A model generated the notes under the pieces. It was not told the DNA's origin. It worked only from the letters and a program-made list of their open reading frames with translations, and did not search any database. A program made the translations under genes and the position numbers. Shown here in pieces: positions 8,545-16,453 of a stretch of DNA of 64,000 bases. The number at the start of each line of letters is the position of its first letter. The first letter of the stretch is position 1. The stretch is from DTU063 sp001512695 (GTDB lineage: Bacteria > Bacillota > Thermosediminibacteria > Thermosediminibacterales > Tepidanaerobacteraceae). The stretch spans positions 1 through 64,000 of the forward strand of contig JBASOM010000021.1 in the NCBI GenBank assembly GCA_049658265.1, given 5' to 3'.

Positions 8545-9777
8545 TCATTTTAAGGCAAAGCTCTGCCCTGCAACAAATCCGGTAGAAAAGGCAGCTTGTA
8601 GGTTATAACCTCCAGTTACTCCATCTATGTCAATAACTTCACCGGCAAAGTATAAGCCGCTTATTATCTTTGATTCCATTGTCTTAGGATTGATCTCTTT
8701 GATTGAAACTCCTCCACGGGTAACTATGGCTTCTCTTTCTCTACATCCGACGATAGTCACACGAAAATATCGTAAAGAATCCAGTATCTTCTTTCTCTCA
8801 TTGCGGGTAATTTGGTTTACCTTTTTTTCCGGATTAATTCCCGTATATTTAATAAAAACCGGAATCATCTTTTTAGGCAATAAATCGTTTAATGCATTTT
8901 TAAACATTTTATTTTTATATAGACTAAAATCTCTCATCAGCCTTTGCTCAAGTTCCTCTGTTGTTAAAGCCGGCTTTAGATTTATGGAAACTACGGGCTT
9001 GTGTTCCAGATAATCAACCACATATCTGCTTAAGGTCAGTATAATGGGCCCGGAAATTCCATAATGGGTAAATAACATTTCGCCAAATTCGGAGGCTATC
9101 TTTATTTGTTTTAAATATACCGTTGCTTCAACATTTTTCAACGTAAGACCTTGCAGGTCTTTTACCCAATCTTCTTGGGAAATTAAAGGGACCAGTGATG
9201 GCTTAGGAGCTATTACGGTGTGACCTGCTTGCTGAGCTAGTTTGTACCCATCTCCAGTAGAACCTGTAGCGGGATAAGAAAGTCCTCCAGTTGCAATAAT
9301 AACCTTGTCACAATCAAACTCTTCAAGACTTTCGCCGAATACAAGGCCTTTTATTCGCTTTTGTTCAATGATTAGATGCCTTACTCGACTTTTGTACATT
9401 ATGTTTACACCTGAATTAATTAGAGCCTTTCCAAGTGCTCTTACCACATCCAGGGAGCTATCGGACTCGGGAAATACCCTGCCACCCCGTTCTACTTTTG
9501 TTCTAACCCCAAGTTTTTCAAAAAAGGCTATTAAATCCTTGTTCGAAAATGTCAAAATGGAACTATAGAGAAACTTGCCATTTCCCGGATAATGGACAAT
9601 GAAATCATCTATATCTTTTATGTTCGTTAAATTACATCGGCCTTTTCCGGAAATCAGTATCTTTCTGCCCAAATTTGGATTCCTCTCAAAAAGATATACT
9701 TTTGCACCATTTAGAGCGGCTTGGTAAGATGCCATAAGACCGGCAGCACCACCGCCGACAACTGCAACTTTAGTCAT
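8545..9777 (-). CDS. HI0933/BaiN-family FAD-dependent oxidoreductase
   Basis: A 410-residue flavoprotein of the HI0933/YhiN family. It has the dinucleotide-binding V-V-G-G-G-A-A-G-L-M-A at the N-terminus, the family motif G-R-K-I-L-I-S-G-K-G-R-C-N-L-T-N, A-T-G-G-L-S-Y-P-A-T-G-S-T-G-D-G, and the C-terminal G-G-V-S-I-K-E-I plus G-E-V-I-D-I-D-G-x-x-G-G-Y-N-L-Q. Substrate is usually unknown; the clostridial BaiN relative acts on bile acid intermediates. Ends 16 bases before the cmk start, so probably the same operon, as in other Firmicutes. Confidence 0.88.
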   Translation of the reverse strand: MTKVAVVGGGAAGLMASYQAALNGAKVYLFERNPNLGRKILISGKGRCNLTNIKDIDDFIVHYPGNGKFLYSSILTFSNKDLIAFFEKLGVRTKVERGGRVFPESDSSLDVVRALGKALINSGVNIMYKSRVRHLIIEQKRIKGLVFGESLEEFDCDKVIIATGGLSYPATGSTGDGYKLAQQAGHTVIAPKPSLVPLISQEDWVKDLQGLTLKNVEATVYLKQIKIASEFGEMLFTHYGISGPIILTLSRYVVDYLEHKPVVSINLKPALTTEELEQRLMRDFSLYKNKMFKNALNDLLPKKMIPVFIKYTGINPEKKVNQITRNERKKILDSLRYFRVTIVGCREREAIVTRGGVSIKEINPKTMESKIISGLYFAGEVIDIDGVTGGYNLQAAFSTGFVAGQSFALK

Positions 9778-9789
9778 CCAATCATCCCA

Positions 9790-10251
9790 TTACCGTTTTA
9801 TTTTTCGCAAGAAAAACAAAAGCTGATTTTTAAATTCTTCGTTCATTTTAAATAATATTCTCTCTAAGTCGGTACTCGTTAAAAGCATTTGGGGAGGCTC
9901 CAGTATTTCTAGCTTTCGAAATTCTTCCCTCATGGTGAAACGAACCATATCTTCTATCGAATCTGCATTCAGTGTTATCTCGCAAGGAGCATATGCCACT
10001 TTTTCTCCAGAATCCTCATCATAAACCACATAGGGCTCCAGTGAGATATCATAGTCTATAAAAGAAATACCCTGAACGGGTATATTTTTTAGCAAGGCTA
10101 ATTGTTCTTCCCGTGTCTCTTCAGCAACTTGTTCAATGGGCTTCCCACCAAATAAAAACCTTCCTGGCCTATGTTCACCCTTAAAATCAAATCTTACCTT
10201 AAACCTGATTTTACTTTGGACTACATCATCACCAAGTTTCACCTTTACCAT
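9790..10251 (-). CDS. Conserved-looking hypothetical protein
   Basis: I do not recognise this 153-residue soluble protein. The ATG at 10251 follows GGAGGG by seven bases. It is rich in charged residues, has predicted beta strands in the first half (K-I-R-F-K-V-R-F-D-F) and amphipathic helices in the second (I-E-D-M-V-R-F-T-M-R-E-E-F-R-K), with no signal peptide and no membrane segment. It lies between the ABC ATPase (17-base gap) and the flavoprotein (12-base gap), so it is translated in that operon. Confidence 0.7.
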   Translation of the reverse strand: MVKVKLGDDVVQSKIRFKVRFDFKGEHRPGRFLFGGKPIEQVAEETREEQLALLKNIPVQGISFIDYDISLEPYVVYDEDSGEKVAYAPCEITLNADSIEDMVRFTMREEFRKLEILEPPQMLLTSTDLERILFKMNEEFKNQLLFFLRKIKR

Positions 10252-10268
10252 TTGTTGGCCCTCCAATA

Positions 10269-11516
10269 CTAAATTATCTTTTTTAAGTCTTCCAAAGAAG
10301 CAAGAACCGTTGCTCTTTTCTTGATTTCATTGTATATTTGCGCAGCTTTTCCGTTAGTGTAGTCTCTCTCTTCAATATCTCTTTCTTCCAGTATAAAAAT
10401 CTTTTTTTGAGCAAGCACTTGCTTTATACAGGAAAGATTTACTAAATTCCCGGAGCCAAAGGGAATGTTAGCCAGGATAACTGCATCGGATTGATTAATC
10501 TGATGAATGTTTTCTGTTATCTTCTCCTCAGATATGGGCGAAAAGGGAGCTTCCTCAACAATGGTAAAACCCAAAAGCCTTGCTATTTTCCAATCGGTAT
10601 CCCCTTTGTTTAAAACTCCAGTGGTAACCTTATAACCTCTTTGGCTCAAATAATATAACAGTTTTTCTCCTTCTCCACCGCCACATATTACGTGAAGTCT
10701 TTCAAAGGGCCTTCCGTGAAAATCTTCAGTTGCCGGATTCAGGAAGATAATGACGGGCTGCTTTCTGCCCTCAGGATATTCTACCCGGACATTCATGTTG
10801 AAAACTTCTTTAATATTTTGCTCAGTTATCACTTCATTTAAGGTGCCCGTTTTAAATATTCTATGTTCTTTTAAGAGAATCACTTTGTTGCAGAACATAG
10901 ATGCTAAATTAATGTCGTGAAGCACAACCAATATCGTCAAGGATTTTTTTGTGCACAAATTCTTAAGTAGCTCCAAAAGCTCCCATTGATAATTTATATC
11001 TAAATGTGAAGTGGGTTCATCTAATAAAAGTAGAGTTGGTTCCTGTGCAAGGGCTCTTGCAATTAGAACCCTTTGCCTTTCCCCGCCGCTTAACTGATTG
11101 ATGAGCTTGTCGCGCAGGTGCAACACATCCATAGTTTTCATTGCATCTTCGACTACGCATATATCTCGCCTGCGTTCTCGTTCAAAACTTCCCAGATGAG
11201 GATTTCTACCCATTGAAACTACCTGTTCTACCCTAAAACTCACATCTAAAGATGTGTCCTGAGGAACCGTCGCTACGCGCTTAGCCAAATCCTTGACGCT
11301 TAGCTGAAATATATTTGAACCATCTATATAAACAGTTCCTTGATCTGGTTTAAGCCAGCGATTAATGTTTTTTAACAAGGTGGTCTTGCCGCAACCGTTA
11401 GGCCCCAATATGCCTACAAAATCGCCAACTTCTAGCGTAAAGCTGATATCATTTAAAACGTTTTTTCTGTCATATTTAAAACTGATCTTTTCAACTTTTA
11501 AAATTTTATCGGGCAT
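10269..11516 (-). CDS. ABC ATPase, BtuD/FecE type, with extra C-terminal domain
   Basis: Residues 1-255 are an ABC ATPase of the Fe-siderophore/heme/cobalamin class: Walker A G-P-N-G-C-G-K-T-T, Q-loop, signature L-S-G-G-E-R-Q-R, Walker B L-L-L-L-D-E-P-T-S, H-loop V-V-L-H-D-I-N-L-A. Residues about 265-415 form an additional domain of alternating strands and helices (V-I-C-G-G-G-E-G-E-K, later D-A-V-I-L-A-N-I-P-F) that I cannot name. No permease or binding-protein gene is adjacent, so its transporter must be encoded elsewhere. Cobamide uptake is an attractive guess given the B12-dependent mutase 5 kb downstream, but nothing here proves it. Confidence 0.8.
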   Translation of the reverse strand: MPDKILKVEKISFKYDRKNVLNDISFTLEVGDFVGILGPNGCGKTTLLKNINRWLKPDQGTVYIDGSNIFQLSVKDLAKRVATVPQDTSLDVSFRVEQVVSMGRNPHLGSFERERRRDICVVEDAMKTMDVLHLRDKLINQLSGGERQRVLIARALAQEPTLLLLDEPTSHLDINYQWELLELLKNLCTKKSLTILVVLHDINLASMFCNKVILLKEHRIFKTGTLNEVITEQNIKEVFNMNVRVEYPEGRKQPVIIFLNPATEDFHGRPFERLHVICGGGEGEKLLYYLSQRGYKVTTGVLNKGDTDWKIARLLGFTIVEEAPFSPISEEKITENIHQINQSDAVILANIPFGSGNLVNLSCIKQVLAQKKIFILEERDIEERDYTNGKAAQIYNEIKKRATVLASLEDLKKII

Positions 11517-11527
11517 TTTATCACCTT

Positions 11528-12391
11528 TTACCCTAAGGCAATTATTAGTTCCCGAAGTATTTTTGCTGCCAAGAGGGAAGTCCTTTCAGATAAGTCATTG
11601 GCTGGAGAAACTTCTACTAAGTCAAAGCCAACAATGTTTAATCCTTCAAAATACCTTGTTATTTCTACTATCTCCTGGGAACTGCACCCACCCGGTTCAG
11701 GAGTTCCTGTACCAGGTGCAAAAGCTGGATCTACAACATCAATATCAAGGGTAATGTATATAGGTTTATCCCTAATATCATGTAATACACTTAAAAAAGG
11801 AGCTTTTACTTCTATTGGAAACATATGGGTGCGTTTTTCTGCATAGACAAACTCCTCTTTTACTCCTGAACGTATTCCAAATTGATAAATATGTTTATCT
11901 TTAACATGTTCAGATATTCTGCGCATGACCGTAGCGTGGGAAAGCTTTTCTCCAAAAAAACTGTCTCTTAAATCAGCGTGGGCGTCAAAATGCAAAACAG
12001 TAAGATCAGGGTATTTTTCAGCTACCTGTTTAACAATAGGATAGCTAATGAGGTGTTCCCCTCCCAAAAACAAGGGAATTTTGCCGTCCTTTAAGCACTG
12101 CTTTGTGACATCTTTTATAATTTCAAGGCTTTTTTCAACATTGCCAAAAGGTATGTCCAAATCTCCTGCATCAAAAAAACTCTTGTTTTCAAGGGAATCG
12201 TCAGCGTACACGCTGTAACTTTCAAGACCGTAGGATACTTCCCTTATTTTCTTAGGGCCGAATCTAGTTCCGGGTCTGAAACTTACTGTAAAGTCCATGG
12301 GAACTCCGATAATTACTATTTTGGAGCTATTGTAATTGTCTTTTGCATCCATAAATCGGTCCTGATTGTGTAAGTGTTCAAAAATATTCAA
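11528..12391 (-). CDS. speB: Agmatinase / ureohydrolase
   Basis: A 287-residue arginase-superfamily enzyme, expected to hydrolyse agmatine to putrescine and urea. The binuclear Mn ligands are visible in G-G-E-H-L-I-S-Y-P, H-F-D-A-H-A-D-L-R and L-D-I-D-V-V-D-P-A-F-A-P-G-T-G-T-P-E-P-G-G. It follows speE by two bases, which supports a polyamine role. The speE-speB pairing is common in Firmicutes. No arginine decarboxylase is in the window. Confidence 0.92.
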   Translation of the reverse strand: MNIFEHLHNQDRFMDAKDNYNSSKIVIIGVPMDFTVSFRPGTRFGPKKIREVSYGLESYSVYADDSLENKSFFDAGDLDIPFGNVEKSLEIIKDVTKQCLKDGKIPLFLGGEHLISYPIVKQVAEKYPDLTVLHFDAHADLRDSFFGEKLSHATVMRRISEHVKDKHIYQFGIRSGVKEEFVYAEKRTHMFPIEVKAPFLSVLHDIRDKPIYITLDIDVVDPAFAPGTGTPEPGGCSSQEIVEITRYFEGLNIVGFDLVEVSPANDLSERTSLLAAKILRELIIALG

Positions 12392-12393
12392 GT

Positions 12394-13236
12394 CTACACA
12401 CCTCTATCAGAGATTAAATTACTTACGAAAGGTGGCAAAATAAAATAGCTCTTTTGAAGCTCTCTTCTATAGAATTTGGTGTCAATATGCGGCAAAGAGC
12501 TGACTTCTTTTAAAAGAGGATTTATGGTTTTTGAACCCATAGTAAAGGTCCAAAGAGCTCCCGGATAGGTGGGAATAACTGCTGAATACATATTGGTATA
12601 AGGAAACACGGAAGACATATCCTTATATATTTTTTTAACTAAATTGTCAAACAAAATAGGTGATTCTGTTTGAGCCACCAAAATTCCATCTTCATTCAAT
12701 GCTTCAAAGACGTTTTTATAAAACTCTGCAGAAAACAGGCCTACAGCTGGACCTATGGGATCAGTAGAATCTACTATTACCACATCATAGCCTGTATTCT
12801 TTTTTACGAATTCAATTCCGTCTTCAAAGTAAATCTTTACTCTTGGATCCGATAAGCCACAACTGATTGTTGGGAAATATTTTTTCGAAGTCTCTATGAC
12901 TTCCTTATCTATTTCAACTAAGTGGATTTCCTTTACTGGATGTTTCAATAGCTCTCTTACCGTACCCCCATCTCCACCGCCGATAACCAAAACCCTCGAT
13001 GCATCGCCATGTGTCAGCATGGGCACATGTGAAATCATCTCATGATAAATGTACTCGTCCTTAGTTGTAAGCATTATAGTATCGTCTAGGGTCAAAATCC
13101 TGCCAAAGTCTTCGGTCTCGTAAACAGCTATTTTTTGGTACGAGCTTTGCTTTGTATAAAGGACTTCTTTTATTCTGAAAGATAACTTTACATTTTTTGT
13201 CTGATATTCTGAAAACCAGAGCTCCAAGCGCTTCAC
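12394..13236 (-). CDS. speE: Spermidine synthase
   Basis: A 280-residue aminopropyltransferase that joins decarboxylated AdoMet (from SpeD) to putrescine (from SpeB). It has the N-terminal beta domain (Q-S-S-Y-Q-K-I-A-V-Y-E), the dcAdoMet site V-I-G-G-G-D-G-G-T-V-R-E-L-L, the catalytic D-S-T-D-P-I-G-P-A and Y-P-G-A-L-W-T-F near the C-terminus. It starts the speE-speB unit. Confidence 0.95.
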   Translation of the reverse strand: MKRLELWFSEYQTKNVKLSFRIKEVLYTKQSSYQKIAVYETEDFGRILTLDDTIMLTTKDEYIYHEMISHVPMLTHGDASRVLVIGGGDGGTVRELLKHPVKEIHLVEIDKEVIETSKKYFPTISCGLSDPRVKIYFEDGIEFVKKNTGYDVVIVDSTDPIGPAVGLFSAEFYKNVFEALNEDGILVAQTESPILFDNLVKKIYKDMSSVFPYTNMYSAVIPTYPGALWTFTMGSKTINPLLKEVSSLPHIDTKFYRRELQKSYFILPPFVSNLISDRGV

Positions 13237-13322
13237 CCCTAATTTTAATATATTTTTCCGGGAAAATTATATCAGATAAAAACTAAATTCTCAATCAGAT
13301 AATTAAGCGTCATATACCATAG

Positions 13323-13778
13323 TTAATGGCAGTGGCGACTGTTAAAGTATTCATCTATATCCAATTCCATTATGTATGAATAATCGTCAGAATTCGTATT
13401 ATAGGCCCCTACTATTTTAATGTCACATTGGTCAGATGAGATATATTTAAAACCGAATCGCTTAAAATAATCTATTTCACGGTCACTGAATATATATATC
13501 CTTTTAACAGCTCTGCGGTCAGCATAATTTATAAGTGCCCTGACTAATCCATCTCCTAATCCCTGATTGCGATAGTTATGCGCAATATATACGCATCTTA
13601 TAATAGCAAGTTCATCGGCAATATCCAAAGATCCGTAACCTACCAGGGTATCTTCAAGTTCCACGACCATAGTATGTTCCGGAAGACAATCGAGGCAAAA
13701 TTGCCTTACATCTGCATTGTTATTAAGTTTCTGTATTGTAAGTTTGTCATCTGCAATTGCCTTTCTTATTGTAATCAA
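13323..13778 (-). CDS. GNAT-family N-acetyltransferase
   Basis: A 151-residue protein with the GNAT fold. The acetyl-CoA motif A appears as V-Y-I-A-H-N-Y-R-N-Q-G-L-G-D-G-L-V, followed by I-Y-I-F-S-D-R-E-I-D-Y-F-K-R-F-G-F, the usual strand beta5/alpha4 end. The substrate is unknown. Its start overlaps the rluB stop by four bases, so it is translationally coupled to rluB. Resembles ArgA/YjcF-type small GNATs, but I would not assign one. Confidence 0.85.
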   Translation of the reverse strand: MITIRKAIADDKLTIQKLNNNADVRQFCLDCLPEHTMVVELEDTLVGYGSLDIADELAIIRCVYIAHNYRNQGLGDGLVRALINYADRRAVKRIYIFSDREIDYFKRFGFKYISSDQCDIKIVGAYNTNSDDYSYIMELDIDEYFNSRHCH

Positions 13779-14506
13779 TCGCTTCCCTCTCCTTTAAGTC
13801 TCTTTATATAATTCATTTCTTCCTGATTTAAATACCTCCACTGGCCTACTTTTAACCCTTTTAACGATAGTCTTCCTATTTGCGTTCTCTTTAAACTGAT
13901 AATAGGGTGTCCAATGGCATCACACATTCGCCTGACCTGTCGCTTTCTTCCTTCATGTATCTTTAGTTCAATTACAGTGGATTTGTCGAACTTCTTTATT
14001 ATTCTCACTTTTGCAGGTGAAGTTAAGCCATCTTCAAGCATGATTCCCTTTTCTAATGCTTTGATATCTTTTTCATCAATAGTGCCTTCAACGCGAGCAA
14101 TATATGTTTTAACGACTTCAAATCTAGGATGAGTAATCTTATATGTAAGGTCACCATCATTAGTCAATAGCAAGAGACCCTCTGTATCTTTATCCAGGCG
14201 GCCAACGGGGACAACTTTTTCCTTTATTCCCTTTAATAAGTCAATTACAGTAGGCCTTTTGAAGGGATCCTTTACACTGGTGAGTATTCCCTTCGGTTTG
14301 TATAAGAGTATATATATATAATCATCCTTTATATTGCAAATTTTGCCGTCTACCTCAATTATATCAGATTCCGGATTCACTTTTGTTCCCAATTCTTTAA
14401 CTGTGATTCCGTTTACTGTTACTCGCCCATCTAATATAAGTGTTTCACTGGCCCTCCGCGAAGCAATCCCCGCTTGAGATAAGAATTTTTGCAATCGTAT
14501 TTGCAA
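13775..14506 (-). CDS. rluB: 23S rRNA pseudouridine synthase, RluB/RsuA family
   Basis: A 243-residue enzyme with an N-terminal S4 RNA-binding domain (residues 1-60: I-R-L-Q-K-F-L-S-Q-A-G-I-A-S-R-R) and the RsuA/RluB catalytic domain with V-G-R-L-D-K-D-T-E-G-L-L-L-L-T-N-D-G containing the catalytic Asp. In Firmicutes this family modifies helix 89 of 23S rRNA. It is cotranscribed with the GNAT gene. Confidence 0.93.
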   Translation of the reverse strand: MQIRLQKFLSQAGIASRRASETLILDGRVTVNGITVKELGTKVNPESDIIEVDGKICNIKDDYIYILLYKPKGILTSVKDPFKRPTVIDLLKGIKEKVVPVGRLDKDTEGLLLLTNDGDLTYKITHPRFEVVKTYIARVEGTIDEKDIKALEKGIMLEDGLTSPAKVRIIKKFDKSTVIELKIHEGRKRQVRRMCDAIGHPIISLKRTQIGRLSLKGLKVGQWRYLNQEEMNYIKRLKGEGSD

Positions 14507-14597
14507 CTATAACTCCCCTTTTATCTCTAATATTAAACATATATAATGCTTTTTCCTGCTTTGATTGCTTTTATTGTGATTACAAAACCAAGTTGAA

Positions 14598-14627
14598 AAA
14601 AACTGATTCAAGATTGAATCAGTTTTT
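14598..14627 (-). terminator. Terminator closing the B12-mutase operon
   Basis: A perfect 13-bp stem (14598-14610 with 14615-14627) with a 4-base loop, flanked by A/T runs that give U-tracts in both directions. It starts at the stop codon of the reductase gene, marking the end of the 19.3-14.6 kb operon. Confidence 0.9.
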
Positions 14628-15304
14628 CACTGTTGATTTATTTTCTGTATCAATTTCTGTACAAAAGGTCCTCCCTCGCCCAAAGCAAATGCACTCATGG
14701 TACCACATGCCACATTTCTAATGGCAAAACTAATATATTCGGGAGGGATGTTGATTTCTTCAAGTCTTTTCATTATGTTCAGGGCCGCTCTAATTGCTTC
14801 TTCACTGGCAATATTGTTTATATTTTTAACTAATATTTCATCGCCAAAACATACAGTACCCAGCAGAGAAAATATCTTAGCTACTCTATTTCGTATGGTA
14901 ATATCTTCACTGTCGATAACAATTAAAGGTAGTTCACCGGTTGAGGCCATGTGCTGTGCATGCCCGATAATTTTAGCGGCAGCTATCTTGCTTAATTTTT
15001 TTAAGGGGTCAAGAGCTATCTTCTCCGTATTAGTAGAAACATTGATTACTACCTGCTGCTGCTGCAATACGGATTTTAGCTCAGATATAGCCTGATGAAT
15101 TGCATCGGCAGGCAATGCCAAAATAACATAATCTGATAGAGCGAGAAGAGAATAACTATCCGTTGCTATGGCTGATATTTCCTTTGCCAATAGGCCACAT
15201 TTTCTCAAATCTTTATCGATTAAAATAATGTTATACTGAGAATTTAATTTACGGGCAATAAAGCTGCCCATGCGACCGGCACCTATAATGGCAACTGTTT
15301 CCAT
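14627..15304 (-). CDS. NAD(P)-binding reductase, P5CR/F420-oxidoreductase-like
   Basis: A 225-residue protein with an N-terminal Rossmann fold (A-I-I-G-A-G-R-M-G-S at residues 5-14; D30 near the end of beta2 suggests NAD rather than NADP) and A-L-P-A-D-A-I in the position typical of pyrroline-5-carboxylate reductase and related enzymes. A helical C-terminal part (about 160-225) would form the dimer. Last gene of the mutase operon, 10 bases after the KamB-like gene. By analogy with the ornithine and lysine aminomutase pathways, where a dehydrogenase removes an amine from the rearranged product, it may oxidise or reduce the mutase product. That is inference. Confidence 0.7.
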   Translation of the reverse strand: METVAIIGAGRMGSFIARKLNSQYNIILIDKDLRKCGLLAKEISAIATDSYSLLALSDYVILALPADAIHQAISELKSVLQQQQVVINVSTNTEKIALDPLKKLSKIAAAKIIGHAQHMASTGELPLIVIDSEDITIRNRVAKIFSLLGTVCFGDEILVKNINNIASEEAIRAALNIMKRLEEINIPPEYISFAIRNVACGTMSAFALGEGGPFVQKLIQKINQQ

Positions 15305-15314
15305 ATTCAGCCCC

Positions 15315-16406
15315 CTAACTCTGTTTTTCTAAACAAGCTAATAGGGTATTTAACAAAGTGGTAGCACCTTCGTGTTTTATATCGATTACCGGTACTTTTA
15401 CTGCCTTTCGCATTTTCTCCAATAATTCGTGCTTGTCAATGTAGCCTGGCTCGTACATATCCTTCTCAAAACGATACTTTGGATAGAAAGGATTTACCGT
15501 AATTGCCAATAAGGGAAGCTTTCGCAAAGTCTTTACATTGCCGCCGTTTTCTTTTATTCTATTGATTTCATTTAATAGATTTTCCGGTTCCCCACCGGTG
15601 AGTAATTTTATGGAGTCTTTGATCACTAAAGTTCTGTTTGCCCATAGTTTGCCCATACCATCGTTGAGCTGTTTTAGGGCACTTTCTGCTATCAATGCAG
15701 GAATGAAGATGATTCGCGTATCTTCAATCCTGTCGATGATTTCCTTTACCGTTGAATCATCGATAAGAGAACCATAATTTAACAGTTTTTTTTCTTCATT
15801 CAAATTTTCTGGGAAAAGTATTATTTTGTCTGCTTGAACAGAATGAAGAAATTCATCATTTGATATATCAGCCAAATTGAGTAAGTCATATAAAGCCTTT
15901 GTTTCCTTTACTAAAATATCAATATTCACGTTGCGGGCAGCACCAGTTGCTATAATAATCCCATCCGTTTCAATCATGGGTGCTATACGATTTAATGCTC
16001 CATCAACTAAAACAATTTTGCATCCAAAATCATCAATCATTCTATTTTCTACATATCTCAATTGACTGCCCTTATTTGGTCCTGCCACCACTGCCAAGCC
16101 TTCTTTAACAACTCTTACTATGTTTATATTGCCCAGGGGCGTTTTGATATCTGTTGTTTCCAATATTTCATACTTTGCATTTCCGCCGCAGAGACATTTC
16201 TGAGCAGTTGCCAAAATGGTGTTCTCTCTTACAAATAAACGAGGTTTTGGTAATCTGGTTATATTGTCAATTTCTTCTCCATCATAGCCGATACTTGTTA
16301 AGCCAATGGAAATATTTATCTTGTACAATTCATTTAAAATAGCAGAAGTGGTGGTAGTTTTCCCCGTATTCTTTGCAGTTCCTGCTATGCCTACTATTAA
16401 GCTCAT
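15315..16406 (-). CDS. KamB-like P-loop protein, putative mutase reactivation factor
   Basis: The 363-residue product begins M-S-L-I-V-G-I-A-G-T-A-K-N-T-G-K-T-T-T, a MobB/KamB-like P-loop in the first 20 residues, then a Walker B-like V-D-G-A-L-N-R-I-A-P around 140. It carries a Cys pair in Q-K-C-L-C-G-G-N. The best match I can recall is KamB, the proposed reactivase subunit encoded with lysine 5,6-aminomutase. Its position directly after the mutase fits: B12 mutases need an ATPase to expel damaged cobalamin. The MutS-like partner KamC is absent here. I chose the second ATG of an ATG-ATG pair, seven bases after AGGGGG. Confidence 0.6.
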   Translation of the reverse strand: MSLIVGIAGTAKNTGKTTTTSAILNELYKINISIGLTSIGYDGEEIDNITRLPKPRLFVRENTILATAQKCLCGGNAKYEILETTDIKTPLGNINIVRVVKEGLAVVAGPNKGSQLRYVENRMIDDFGCKIVLVDGALNRIAPMIETDGIIIATGAARNVNIDILVKETKALYDLLNLADISNDEFLHSVQADKIILFPENLNEEKKLLNYGSLIDDSTVKEIIDRIEDTRIIFIPALIAESALKQLNDGMGKLWANRTLVIKDSIKLLTGGEPENLLNEINRIKENGGNVKTLRKLPLLAITVNPFYPKYRFEKDMYEPGYIDKHELLEKMRKAVKVPVIDIKHEGATTLLNTLLACLEKQS

Positions 16407-16453
16407 CATTAACCCCCTATTAGGCGAAATCAAAACACCGCATGGTGAAATTT

